A DNA stretch of 64,000 nt from Azophilus sp965220835 (lineage in GTDB: Bacteria; Pseudomonadota; Gammaproteobacteria; Pseudomonadales; Azotimanducaceae): contig OZ244842.1 in assembly GCA_965220835.1 (NCBI GenBank), positions 1,922,001 to 1,986,000 on the forward strand. The letters run 5' to 3'. Made by a program: the position numbers and the translations under genes. Every line of letters begins with the position of its first letter. Positions within the stretch are counted from its first letter, which is position 1. Below the pieces are notes generated by a model that was given only the letters and a program-made list of their open reading frames with translations, was not told where the DNA came from and searched no databases. Of the stretch, positions 7,421 to 15,406 are shown piece by piece.

Positions 7421-8874
7421 CCGACCGCTCCTTCAAGGGACACTTCAAGCAGCTTGCCCGCCTCCACGGCGAATTCCATGGGCAGTTCGCGGAACACGTC
7501 CTTGCAGAAGCCGTTGACGATCATGCTGATGGCCTTTTCCGGGTCGATGCCCCGCTGCTGGCAGAGGAAAAGCTGATCATCGCTGACCTTGGAGGTGGTG
7601 GCTTCGTGCTCGATGGTGGCGGTGGGCGACTTGTTCTCAATGTAGGGGAAGGTGTGGGCGCCGCAAGCGTCGCCGAGCAGCAGCGAATCGCATTGGGTGT
7701 AGTTGCGCGCGCCCTTGGCGGCTGGCGAGGTGCGCACCAACCCCCGGTAGCTGTTTTGGCTTTGCCCGGCGCTGATGCCCTTGGAGATGATCGTGCTGCG
7801 CGTGCCGGGACCCAAGTGGATCATCTTGGTGCCGGTGTCCGCTTGCTGGTGGTTGTTGGTGAGCGCCACCGAATGGAACTCACCGACGCTGTTGGCCCCG
7901 CGCAGCACCACGCTGGGGTACTTCCAAGTGATGGCCGAGCCGGTCTCCACTTGGGTCCAGGAGATCTTCGAGTTGGCGCCTAGGCACGCGCCCCGCTTGG
8001 TGACGAAGTTGTAGATGCCGCCCTTGCCCTCGGCATCCCCCGGATACCAGTTTTGCACCGTGGAGTACTTGATTTCAGCGTTGTCCAGGGCGACCAGCTC
8101 CACCACCGCCGCGTGCAGTTGGTTCTCGTCCCGCATGGGCGCCGTGCAGCCTTCCAGATAGCTGACGTAGGCGCCGGCATCGGCAATGATGAGGGTGCGC
8201 TCGAACTGGCCGGTGTTGCGTTCGTTGATGCGGAAATAGGTGGATAGCTCCATCGGGCAGCGCACGCCCTCGGGCACGTAGACGAACGAGCCGTCGCTGA
8301 ACACGGCGGAGTTGAGGGCGGCGTAGAAGTTGTCTTGCTGCGGCACCACGGAGCCGAGGTACTTGCGCACCAGCTCCGGATGGCTGTGGACGGCTTCGGA
8401 GATGGGGCAGAAGATCACGCCGGCTTCGGCCAGCTTGTCCTTGAAGGTGGTGGCGATGGACACGCTGTCGAACACGGCGTCCACGGCGACGTTGGGCGCC
8501 TTCACCACCCCGGCCAGGGCTTCGCGCTCATGCAGGGGAATGCCGAGCTTCTCATAGGTGCGCAGCAGCTCCGGGTCCACCTCGTCCAAGGAGGCAGGGG
8601 CGTCCGCCAGACTCTTGGGCGCGGAATAGTAGGAGATGGCCTCGAAGTCGATGGGCGGAAAGCGCACGTGCGCCCAATCCGGAGGCGTCATGGCGCGCCA
8701 CTTTCCGTAGGCTGCCAGCCGCCAGTCCGCCATCCACGCCGGTTCGCGCTTCTTGGCGGAGATGTGGCGAACCACCGCCTCGCTGAGCCCCGGCGGCAGC
8801 GTGTCTGAAGCCACCTCCGTGACGAACCCGGCGCTGTATTCCTGGCCAACGATGTCGATGGGCGATTCGCTCAT
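7417..8874 (-). CDS. sufB: Fe-S assembly scaffold SufB
   Basis: A 485-residue SufB, the main scaffold on which SufBC2D builds clusters. Conserved segments include FSDGSFVYVPEGVRCPMELSTYFRIN, EGCTAPMRDENQLHAAVVEL, WYPGDAEGKGGIYNF, TKMIHLGPGTRSTIISKG and the C-terminal QCDSLLLGDACGAHTFPY with the functional cysteine region. It is the first gene of the suf operon. The 418-bp gap upstream, to the ferredoxin gene, holds the operon promoter, an IscR-like site and a 12-bp tandem array in the likely 5' leader. No rrf2/iscR regulator gene precedes it, unlike many suf operons. Confidence 0.97.
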   Translation of the reverse strand: MSESPIDIVGQEYSAGFVTEVASDTLPPGLSEAVVRHISAKKREPAWMADWRLAAYGKWRAMTPPDWAHVRFPPIDFEAISYYSAPKSLADAPASLDEVDPELLRTYEKLGIPLHEREALAGVVKAPNVAVDAVFDSVSIATTFKDKLAEAGVIFCPISEAVHSHPELVRKYLGSVVPQQDNFYAALNSAVFSDGSFVYVPEGVRCPMELSTYFRINERNTGQFERTLIIADAGAYVSYLEGCTAPMRDENQLHAAVVELVALDNAEIKYSTVQNWYPGDAEGKGGIYNFVTKRGACLGANSKISWTQVETGSAITWKYPSVVLRGANSVGEFHSVALTNNHQQADTGTKMIHLGPGTRSTIISKGISAGQSQNSYRGLVRTSPAAKGARNYTQCDSLLLGDACGAHTFPYIENKSPTATIEHEATTSKVSDDQLFLCQQRGIDPEKAISMIVNGFCKDVFRELPMEFAVEAGKLLEVSLEGAVG

Positions 8875-8902
8875 GGCAAGTCTCTCTTCAGGCGGCTCCC
8901 CA

Positions 8903-9022
8903 TGGTGTGCCTCATGCGGTTCTTCGTGCGGTGCTTCATGCGGTTCCTGGTGTGGTTCCCGGTGTGGTTTCCGGTGTGGTTCCTAATGCGGTTCCTGGTG
9001 TGGTTCCTAGTGCCGTTCCTCG
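8903..9022. repeat. 12-bp tandem array in the suf leader
   Basis: Ten contiguous 12-bp units with consensus TGYGGTTCCTGG run without gaps from 8903 to 9022. Variation is scattered across units. The array lies between the predicted suf promoter and the sufB start, so it would be transcribed as part of the leader mRNA. It stays open in frame because the period is a multiple of three, but no start codon with a ribosome-binding site serves it. The rest of the gap 8875-9292 carries only the promoter/operator described separately. Confidence 0.85.
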
Positions 9023-9131
9023 TGCAGCCCCCGGGGAGGCGATGCCCCAGTTGGCGGGCGGGCCGTCGTCGGGCGCAGCAGTTGACGTGGTTGTCAGCCT
9101 CATTCCGAGTTCAAGAAATCCGGGGGCGTGA

Positions 9132-9160
9132 ATTGTACTGCGGCGGCGTGGAATACCCAA
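9132..9160 (-). promoter_or_regulatory. Predicted sigma-70 promoter of the suf operon
   Basis: On the minus strand, a -35 hexamer TTGGGT (9160-9155) and a -10 hexamer TACAAT (9137-9132) are separated by exactly 17 bp. The -35 lies inside the IscR-like palindrome, so binding there would block polymerase. Transcription would start near 9125, giving a leader of about 250 nt to sufB. Confidence 0.6.
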
Positions 9161-9177
9161 CTGAATTAGTCGGGTAT
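9153..9177. promoter_or_regulatory. Type-1 IscR-like operator
   Basis: A 25-bp near-perfect palindrome with outer arms ATACCC (9153-9158) and GGGTAT (9172-9177), inner half-sites AACT (9159-9162) and AGTC (9168-9171), and centre GAATT. Compared with the published type-1 IscR consensus (ATASYYGACT, RWWWY, AGTCRRSTAT) I count one mismatch, A for G in the left half. IscR carrying a [2Fe-2S] cluster binds such sites and represses. This implies derepression of suf when Fe-S clusters are short. The regulator gene is not in this window. Confidence 0.7.
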
Positions 9178-9292
9178 TGGTCAGGCATTAGCAATCCCCG
9201 CTAGGCCGTTCCACGCGGCTGGAGCGGCGTGCAACGTGCCCGATTCGCCCCAGGCCGCGCCCTGCGGCTTGGGGTGTAACCCGGGCAGGGCA

Positions 9293-9595
9293 CTACATCA
9301 CTGACAGGCCCTGGCCGGCTATCTCGTCGACTCTTTGCCGGGTGCCAGCCTTGTCCTCAAACCACTGCGCATTGATGGCAGTGAACTCAGCCGCCTCCGA
9401 CGGCACTTGGGCATCCGCAAAGATGGCACCAACCGGGCAGGCGGACTCGCAGGCGGCGCAGTCGATGCACTCCACCGGATGCACATAGCACATGCGGTCG
9501 TCGCCCTCATCAAAGTAGATGCAATCCACCGGGCAGACTTCGATGCACGACTGATCCTGCACATCGATGCAGGCATTGGTGATTACGAAAGTCAC
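9293..9595 (-). CDS. fdxA: 7Fe ferredoxin (FdxA family)
   Basis: A 100-residue soluble ferredoxin starting MTFVITNACI. Cysteines 9, 17, 21 and 25 (C-x7-C-x3-C-x3-C) and CIDCAACESACP (43, 46, 49, 53) fit the pattern of bacterial 7Fe ferredoxins with one [3Fe-4S] and one [4Fe-4S] cluster. The C-terminal tail with VPSEAAEFTAINAQWF matches the FdxA family. It lies upstream of the suf operon in the same direction but with its own gap; the suf promoter lies downstream of it. It is a plausible low-potential electron carrier, and its partner is not evident. Confidence 0.92.
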   Translation of the reverse strand: MTFVITNACIDVQDQSCIEVCPVDCIYFDEGDDRMCYVHPVECIDCAACESACPVGAIFADAQVPSEAAEFTAINAQWFEDKAGTRQRVDEIAGQGLSVM

Positions 9596-9640
9596 TGCAG
9601 TTGGCCGTTTCCGTCAGTAAGCCGATAGGCTAGCCAAAAT

Positions 9641-9829
9641 GCCGGGCCTTGCCAATGGGCCGCGGGCCTTGTGAATGGCACGAGGGCCTTGCCGACGGCG
9701 CGCGGGCGCTGCCGACTGCGCGGACCTTGCCACTTGCCCACGGGCCTGCCGACGGCCCGCGGGCCCCGCCGCTGGGCCGCTGGTTTTGCCGGTGGTGCGC
9801 GAGCCCTGCCAATTGCCCGCGGGTGGAGG
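9641..9829. repeat. 20-bp tandem array between fdxA and the next gene
   Basis: About ten degenerate units with a mostly exact 20-bp period and consensus near CGCGGGCCTTGCCRACGGCR fill the gap (first units start at 9641, 9661, 9681 and 9701). Two units are slightly shorter. There are no unique spacers, so it is not a CRISPR array. Reading frames across it are low-complexity and lack a start with a ribosome-binding site. Confidence 0.85.
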
Positions 9830-9848
9830 CTGCCTTAACGCCCGCCGT

Positions 9849-10226
9849 TCAAGCTTTGGGGCCGTCGAAGGACTTGATGTGTTCGTACCACCCAGAGCCC
9901 TTAACCCGCAACGGAATCCCGCCCAACCGCTCGCCGGTCTCAATATGCCTCTTGCGGCCCGCCCAAGCGTCCGGGTCGCGCTGCCATGCGTTGAGGACGC
10001 GCTCCGCCTCCTCGTAGCTGGGCGCTTCGACCTCATACAGCGACAGGTACTCGGAGACCGTCTCGCCATCCAAGTGCGGCCCGCTTAGCTTGAACACGCT
10101 GCCGCGAACGAAGTTGGGGCACTTGGCGGTGTCCTCAATGTGCTGATCGATGAACCACTCCTCGAAAGGCGCTTGGCTCGCGGCATCCGGCGGTTCGCAC
10201 AGGCCGATGAGAATGAAACGAGGCAT
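9849..10226 (-). CDS. Small EthD/ABM-like conserved protein
   Basis: A 125-residue cytoplasmic protein starting MPRFILIGLCEP. The layout, with an N-terminal beta strand, then FEEWFIDQHIEDTAKCPNFV, then YLSLYEVEAPSYEEAERVLN, resembles ferredoxin-like alpha/beta barrels of the EthD/antibiotic-biosynthesis-monooxygenase type, which often accompany degradation pathways. The ATG at 10226 follows GAGGAAAAAGCC; a start at 10247 would add seven residues. It is divergent from the P450 gene at 10753 across a repeat-filled gap. Family assignment is by general pattern only. Confidence 0.6.
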   Translation of the reverse strand: MPRFILIGLCEPPDAASQAPFEEWFIDQHIEDTAKCPNFVRGSVFKLSGPHLDGETVSEYLSLYEVEAPSYEEAERVLNAWQRDPDAWAGRKRHIETGERLGGIPLRVKGSGWYEHIKSFDGPKA

Positions 10227-10269
10227 GGCTTTTTCCTCTGGTTGCAATTGGGGTTATTGGGCTGACTTA

Positions 10270-10595
10270 TTGGGCTGGACACACAGGTTCAGTGGACGCG
10301 CAGGATAGCACTGGCGGCTGCTTGGATTGGAACACGCTTGGGGTGGGACACACATTAAGTCGTGGTCGTTGAGCGGGACGTTGAGCGGGACACACACGTT
10401 TGGTCGTTGAGCCGGACACACACGTTGAGCGGGACACACACGTTGCACGTTGAGCCGGACACGCACATCGTTGAGTGGGACACACACATCGAGGGCGACG
10501 CTCACTCGATAGGAACACGCAGGTCGTTGAGCGGGACACACAGGTGCTTGGGGCGGGACACACACCTTTCACGTGGGACACACGCGCGCCCAACT
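10270..10595. repeat. Array A of the GTGTGTCCCG family (minus orientation)
   Basis: About twelve copies of a core GGGACACACACG, often preceded by GTTGAGC, are irregularly spaced by roughly 18-28 bp. This is the reverse complement of the GTGTGTCCCG core seen at 15177-15368, 33651-33845 and 39582-39666. The array occupies most of the 526-bp gap between the divergent genes at 10226 and 10753. The remaining 150 bp upstream of the P450 probably hold its promoter, but I could not settle on one. Confidence 0.8.
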
Positions 10596-10752
10596 GAGAC
10601 GCACACGGGTAGGCGAGAGAGCCAAAGGAACCTGAGGAGACGTCGAGAACGCAGAGGGGATTGTGGACAGTGCCGCGTTCGCGTTAATTTAATGCCTGAG
10701 CCGCAGCACACCACAGCGAATTGCAAACAGCGCGCAAGCGCGGGAGAGAAGC

Positions 10753-12189
10753 ATGGCCACTGGGTGCCCCTTTGCCTTGGATATCTTTGCTGAATCGGTG
10801 GATCGCGCCAAAGACCCCGGCGCTCAATTCGACTTCCCCTTGATGCCGGAGGGCCAAGCCTATGACATGGGCCATGCGCCGGACGGCACGCCGCTGTTCG
10901 ATCCGCGCATCCTCCAATCCGCCGAGTTCTTCCGCAACCCCTACCCCTACTACCGAATTCTGCGGGACCACTACCCGGTTTACCACGACCGGCTGCACAA
11001 CACCTACTACGTCACCCGTTACGAGGACATCACGCGCTGCTACTTCGACGACGAGGGCTTCAACACCATTCCCAAGGGCAGCTCCAGCGGCGTGCTCGGC
11101 AACACTCAATTGGAGCTTTCCGGCGTTGAGCACCGACGGCGACGCAACCTGTACGGGCAGCACTTGGTCGGCCAGTCGCTCAAGAACCGGATTCCCGCCA
11201 TTCAGCGCCAAGCAAGGGAGATGATCGAGGCATGGGACGACATCAAGGACCAATCGGTGGTCTCAGCGGCCGATGGGGTGCGCACCGTGGAGTTGGGCAT
11301 GGCCTTCGCCAACGAATTCCCCATCCGGGTGGTCTGCGAAGTGCTCGGCTTTCCCAAGGAGGCGCAAGACGACTTCTACTACTGGTACAACTCCATGATG
11401 TCCGGTCTGGGCGGTTCGGAGACCCACCAGCAGGGTCTTGAGGCCCGCCAGCATCTGGAGGACTACGTGGAGGGCATCGTCGAGGCACGCCGCAAGCAGC
11501 CCACCTACTTGCACGATGAAGCCGGCAATCCGATCAGCAAGGACATCATCTCCAAGCTCTGCGAAACCAAGGTGGACGGCGACTACCTCTCCACCGAGGA
11601 AATCACCTCCAACATCGCCTTGGTGGTCGGTGGCGGCGGCGAGACGACCCGCGGCGCCATCCTCAACATGTGGTACTTGCTGCTGCAGAACCCGGAACAG
11701 TTCGAAGCAGTGCGCAAGGACGACTCGCTCTGGGATGCGGCCTTTCACGAGACGCTGCGCCATTCCTCGTCCATCGGCGGCCAGCCCCGACACAACACCT
11801 ACGACGTGGTGATGCACGGTGTTAAGGTGCCGGCGGGTTCGCTCATGGAGATGGTGGACTTCTCCGCCAACCATGATGAGCGGGTGTTCAAGGATCCGGA
11901 GACCTTCAACATCTTTCGCGACGACCTCTACACCGGCAAGATCCTGCGCAGCGGCTACAACAAGAATGGCCGCCGCAACCACATGGCTTTCGGCGTTGGT
12001 CCGCATCTGTGTCCCGGCGCCTGGATTTCCCACCAAGAAGCGGTGGAAGGATCCCGCATCCTTTTGAAATATCTAAAAAATCCGCGCATTAACGTGGAGC
12101 GAATGCCAAAGGACATCGATGGCGTAAGCTTGAAGCCCACGGGCATCGTTTCGGTGCGCGAACTGCATCTGGACTATGACATCGCCTGA
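10753..12189 (+). CDS. Cytochrome P450 (intact)
   Basis: A 478-residue soluble bacterial P450. The heme-binding loop MAFGVGPHLCPGAW places the thiolate ligand at Cys420, the K-helix ExxR is ETLR at residues 333-336, and the I-helix reads VVGGGGETTRG, with Glu-Thr-Thr in place of the usual Asp-Thr-Thr. It has no membrane anchor, so it should use a ferredoxin/reductase pair. GGGAGAGAAGC precedes the ATG. It is followed 23 bp later by a P450 homologue that lacks the heme ligand. The substrate is unknown; local oxygenases suggest a role in catabolism or tailoring of hydrophobic compounds. Confidence 0.93.
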   Translation: MATGCPFALDIFAESVDRAKDPGAQFDFPLMPEGQAYDMGHAPDGTPLFDPRILQSAEFFRNPYPYYRILRDHYPVYHDRLHNTYYVTRYEDITRCYFDDEGFNTIPKGSSSGVLGNTQLELSGVEHRRRRNLYGQHLVGQSLKNRIPAIQRQAREMIEAWDDIKDQSVVSAADGVRTVELGMAFANEFPIRVVCEVLGFPKEAQDDFYYWYNSMMSGLGGSETHQQGLEARQHLEDYVEGIVEARRKQPTYLHDEAGNPISKDIISKLCETKVDGDYLSTEEITSNIALVVGGGGETTRGAILNMWYLLLQNPEQFEAVRKDDSLWDAAFHETLRHSSSIGGQPRHNTYDVVMHGVKVPAGSLMEMVDFSANHDERVFKDPETFNIFRDDLYTGKILRSGYNKNGRRNHMAFGVGPHLCPGAWISHQEAVEGSRILLKYLKNPRINVERMPKDIDGVSLKPTGIVSVRELHLDYDIA

Positions 12190-12212
12190 CTGGCCGTGGT
12201 GAAGGAGCAGTC

Positions 12213-13547
12213 GTGACGGACAGCGACTTGACTTTCGTTGGCGCCAATGGGGTCGCTATCCCGGAAGGCACCCATGGCGATGCGGGCTTTCGCACCTACG
12301 AGGTGTTCCAGCGAGAGCGGGTGGGGCAATCCACAGCCAAGATCAAACCCGCGCAGTTGGTATCGCGGGATTTCGCGGACGACCCCTATCCCCTACTGGC
12401 GATCCTGCGCGAACACTACCCGTCCTACAGGGACTGGCTCAACAACTGCTTTTGGATCACCCGCTACAACGACGCCACTTCGGTGTTCACCGACAACGCC
12501 AATTTCGAGACCCGCTCCAAGGCTTGGCATTTGGGCATCGACGAGTTTGGCAGGGATCTGCAATCTGCGGTGCCCGTGCTGGCCGCCCAAGCCAAGTCAT
12601 GGGACGCCAACATCGAACGCTTGGCAGAGGCCGCCATCGCTGATTTTGCCCCGCGCGGAGAGGCGGATCTCGCCATCGAGTTCGCGGCGCGCTTGAACAT
12701 GCAGCTTTGGCTGACAATGCTTGACGTGCCTGCAGAGAACTCACCGCAGGTTGCCGCCCTCCTATGGCGGCTGCACCAAGGCGCACGTTGGGATCCCCGC
12801 GTTCGTCTGGAAGGGGCCGCAGCGGCGGCGGAACTCGCCAATTGCCTGGCGCCCCTGCTTGAGGCGCGGCGGCGGCAGCCCGGGGACGACCTGATCTCAG
12901 CGTTGGCCGGATTGGAACTGGATGATGGCCCGGCCCAGCCGAAAGATTTGGTGGCGACGCTACTTGAAATGGACTTCGAGACCCTGCACGGGACACTCGC
13001 CAATCTGTGGCTGGCGTTGGTGACTGATCTCGACGAGTACGAAAAGGTGCGCACCGACCCGCGTTACGTGAAGTTGGCGGTATTGGAGACCTTTCGTCAC
13101 TCGACGCCAGTGATTGCCGCGCCCCGCTTTGCCCGGCATGAAGTGGAACGTTTCGGTCGCCTGATTCCAAAAGGCGGTTTGCTGTTGTGTTCGGCGGCAG
13201 CCGCCAATCGAGATCCACGCGTCTTTGCGGACCCGGATCGTTTCATCGCCGGCCGCAAGGACATTTGTCACCGGGAGGCGCGCGGCCAGTACCGGGCGGA
13301 TGGCTTAGCGATGGGCATGACGCCAGGGCTCGGCCCGCCGACCAAGCACCCGGCGGTTCCGGAGGACCGCCCCCGGTCCTTGTACGCGCTGACCCGAGAC
13401 ACCTCGGTCACTGCATCCATGGCATTGCTGGAGGCGCTGGACGAAATCAGGTTGGCTGATGCGGCCAAACCGCCCGGCGCCGTCTGCCGCCGGCTCGGGG
13501 AGATGCACGCCTGCTGGCAATTGCCAGTGCGCTTTCGGGCGCGTTGA
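12213..13547 (+). CDS. P450 homologue without heme-ligand cysteine
   Basis: A 444-residue protein that aligns along its length with the P450 fold but has lost catalytic features. Retained: PYPLLAILREHYPSYRDW near the start, the K-helix ETFR (292-295), and NRDPRVFADPDRF (332-344). Lost: the heme loop, which should read FGxGxHxCxG, is LAMGMTPGLGPPTKH (366-379) with no cysteine, and the I-helix lacks the A/G-G-x-D/E-T-T oxygen-activation motif (MDFETLHG). The frame is open and the GTG start has AAGGAG upstream, so it looks maintained rather than decayed. It is co-transcribed with an intact P450. Known heme-less P450 homologues (for example EryCII) act as protein partners; that role here is inference. 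Confidence 0.85.
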   Translation: MTDSDLTFVGANGVAIPEGTHGDAGFRTYEVFQRERVGQSTAKIKPAQLVSRDFADDPYPLLAILREHYPSYRDWLNNCFWITRYNDATSVFTDNANFETRSKAWHLGIDEFGRDLQSAVPVLAAQAKSWDANIERLAEAAIADFAPRGEADLAIEFAARLNMQLWLTMLDVPAENSPQVAALLWRLHQGARWDPRVRLEGAAAAAELANCLAPLLEARRRQPGDDLISALAGLELDDGPAQPKDLVATLLEMDFETLHGTLANLWLALVTDLDEYEKVRTDPRYVKLAVLETFRHSTPVIAAPRFARHEVERFGRLIPKGGLLLCSAAAANRDPRVFADPDRFIAGRKDICHREARGQYRADGLAMGMTPGLGPPTKHPAVPEDRPRSLYALTRDTSVTASMALLEALDEIRLADAAKPPGAVCRRLGEMHACWQLPVRFRAR

Positions 13548-13673
13548 CGAAGACCGGCCGGCTCGCCGCTCAGGCTCCCGCGCTTTCCCCAAACCGTCAA
13601 TCCTAGCCGTGCGGCAAAGGAACGTTGACTGAGCGTCGGCGGCAGGTCGCACTGTGGCGACTCGATGAAAGTC

Positions 13674-13785
13674 TGAGACACACGTTTTTTGACCGATCCA
13701 AGACCCATGACCGAACTAAGACACACGTTTTCCGATCACATGCGGATCGGGACACAGATCTTGCGGACTGGAACACGCAGTAAGG
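13674..13785. repeat. Array D of the GTGTGTCCCG family (minus orientation)
   Basis: Four loosely conserved copies (GAGACACACGTTTT, AAGACACACGTTTT, CGGGACACAGATCTT, TGGAACACGCAG) occur at about 24-50 bp spacing on the 3' side of the transposase gene. Their orientation is opposite to the copies on its 5' side. The rest of the 479-bp gap 13548-14026 has no recognisable gene. Confidence 0.6.
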
Positions 13786-14026
13786 CAATGTCGGGCTTCA
13801 CCCATTTGGTCAATGGCTTCATAGCGCCCATGTTTTTTTGGGCACTCGAGACCACCAAGGTGCAGGCACTGCGCACAGGTACACCCATCGGTGCGGATTG
13901 CAGCGAAATCAGGGCAAATCTGCGCGCCGAACCCCAAGATCGGGACCGTGCAGCTAAGCGGGGTTTGCCTTGGCGGCAAAGCCGAAGCGAATTCGACTCT
14001 ATGCGGCGTCAGGTGTGACGCTTCGG

Positions 14027-15037
14027 TCAGGCTGGCAGAGGCACCTCCCAACACCTCATGCCTCTTTGGGCCATCCACTGCGCGAGAGTATCCTCCCGCC
14101 CGTGGGCTCGCTGACGTTTGCGCATCGACGCCACCCGGGCCCGCCAGCGGGCAGCCGGGTCCGGTTCCTGGCCTGCCGCTCCGGCTGAGTCGGCCGCCAT
14201 GATGCCCTCAAGAAGCTCGACGTAGCCTTTCAGCGTCATCTGGATGCGGGGTGCGGGAGTCGGCTGGCTCGTGCCCGCGGCCGTTCCCTCCAAATCCTTA
14301 ACGTCGCCCACCGAGGCGTCCGTCGCTTTGTCCTCCGAATCCTGCGTATCTCCAAGACCCGACGCCAGCGGTGCTAAGAACTCGTCCAGCGCGTCCTCCC
14401 GATTAACCCGCAGGCGCTCGCCGATCGCTGCGTCCTGGCATTCCGAAAGGCGGGCCGCCAGCTTGGCACGAACCGGATTCAAGTCGATGTAGGCCATCGC
14501 TGCCAAAACCGCCTCTTCGTCCAAAAGGGCACCCGAGTAGAAGCGCTGCTCGAAGAAGTGCCCCTTCACGTCGTCCTCTTGGTTCGCCCGACGAGCGATC
14601 GGCTGCTTCAGATGCTTCATGAAAGACGACAGAGAGCCCAAGGTCGCACGAGCCCGGGCCAGCCGCTTTGGGTCTCCCAGCAAGCGCTCGCGCTCCAGGG
14701 GCTTGCGATCCTCAGCCACAACTCCATCCTCTGTTGGCGGGAACGCCTCCACCCAACGCCGCGCCACTTCGTTCTCGCTCCAACCAAGGCAAGCCTTCGG
14801 GTCATAGTAGGCTGCCACGTGAAAGTGGTTGCTTAGCACCGAGTAGCTGTCGATCTCAACCGCGAAGAACTGGGCTAGGAACAGCAGGCGCTCAATGAGC
14901 CAGCGGCGACGGTGGGAGCAGTCGCGGCCTGTGACAGGGTCGCGCCCGCAGAGGAAGGCACCGCGGACGCATCGCGACACTAAGTGGTAGCTCAGGGCGC
15001 GCTCGGAATCCACCAGTTTGCTTCGAGGAATGGCCAT
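14027..15037 (-). CDS. REP-associated tyrosine transposase (RAYT, Y1/HUH)
   Basis: A 336-residue IS200/IS605-like Y1 transposase-domain protein. The HUH metal site is NHFHV (His71, His73) and the catalytic tyrosine is Tyr183 in MAYIDLNPVRAKL, the arrangement of RAYTs. The N-terminus YHLVSRCVRGAFLC is also typical. A C-terminal extension of about 120 residues ends in an arginine-rich tail. RAYTs are usually single-copy, domesticated-looking enzymes that act on short repeated hairpins (REPs). This one is flanked on both sides by members of one short repeat family in opposite orientation. It separates the P450 pair from the third P450 gene and is encoded on the other strand. Confidence 0.9.
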   Translation of the reverse strand: MAIPRSKLVDSERALSYHLVSRCVRGAFLCGRDPVTGRDCSHRRRWLIERLLFLAQFFAVEIDSYSVLSNHFHVAAYYDPKACLGWSENEVARRWVEAFPPTEDGVVAEDRKPLERERLLGDPKRLARARATLGSLSSFMKHLKQPIARRANQEDDVKGHFFEQRFYSGALLDEEAVLAAMAYIDLNPVRAKLAARLSECQDAAIGERLRVNREDALDEFLAPLASGLGDTQDSEDKATDASVGDVKDLEGTAAGTSQPTPAPRIQMTLKGYVELLEGIMAADSAGAAGQEPDPAARWRARVASMRKRQRAHGREDTLAQWMAQRGMRCWEVPLPA

Positions 15038-15176
15038 GGGGATAGGCTGCCGTGCGGGTCAGGTTTACGTCCAGTGGCAAACTCTGCAGAGCTTGCATGA
15101 CATCAGCCCACCGTCACCGCCACGTTTTCGGCAACGCAGTGTGCGAGTTCTCCACCATGGTGAAGGTCGGAAACCG

Positions 15177-15368
15177 CGTGTGTCCCGTCCTGTGGCCGTG
15201 TGTCCCGTTCTGTGTGACCCAATTGTGTGTGTCCAGGTTCTTGTCTCGGTTTTGTGTGTGTCCCGGTTCTGTGTGTGTGTCCCGGTTCTGTGTGTGTCCC
15301 GGTTCTATGTGTGTCCCAGTTCTGTGAGTTATGTGTGTCCCAGTTCTGTGTCCCAGTTCTGTGTGATA
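15177..15368. repeat. Array B of the GTGTGTCCCG family (plus orientation)
   Basis: About eleven copies of a TGTGTCCCGGTTC core lie between the transposase and the third P450, spaced roughly 13-24 bp, with variants ending CCCAGTTC. The 369-bp gap 15038-15406 is otherwise empty. The last copy ends about 40 bp before the P450 start, so the array sits where the promoter or leader of that operon should be. Confidence 0.85.
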
Positions 15369-15406
15369 CTTGGCCGCAAAACCCAGACCCAATCGGGAGG
15401 AAAACC

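Noticed and set aside
8936..9160. Small Gly-Thr-Pro frame across the suf leader array
   Set aside because: It starts with TTG without a ribosome-binding site inside the operator; openness follows from a 12-bp period.
9641..9829. Possible CRISPR array from regular 20-bp spacing
   Set aside because: There are no unique spacers between repeats, units are contiguous and degenerate, and no cas genes are present.
15227..15406. N-terminal extension of the third P450 through the GTGTGTCCCG array
   Set aside because: It is a Cys/Val/Pro repeat translation; the ATG at 15407 has a GGAGG site and gives normal P450 length.
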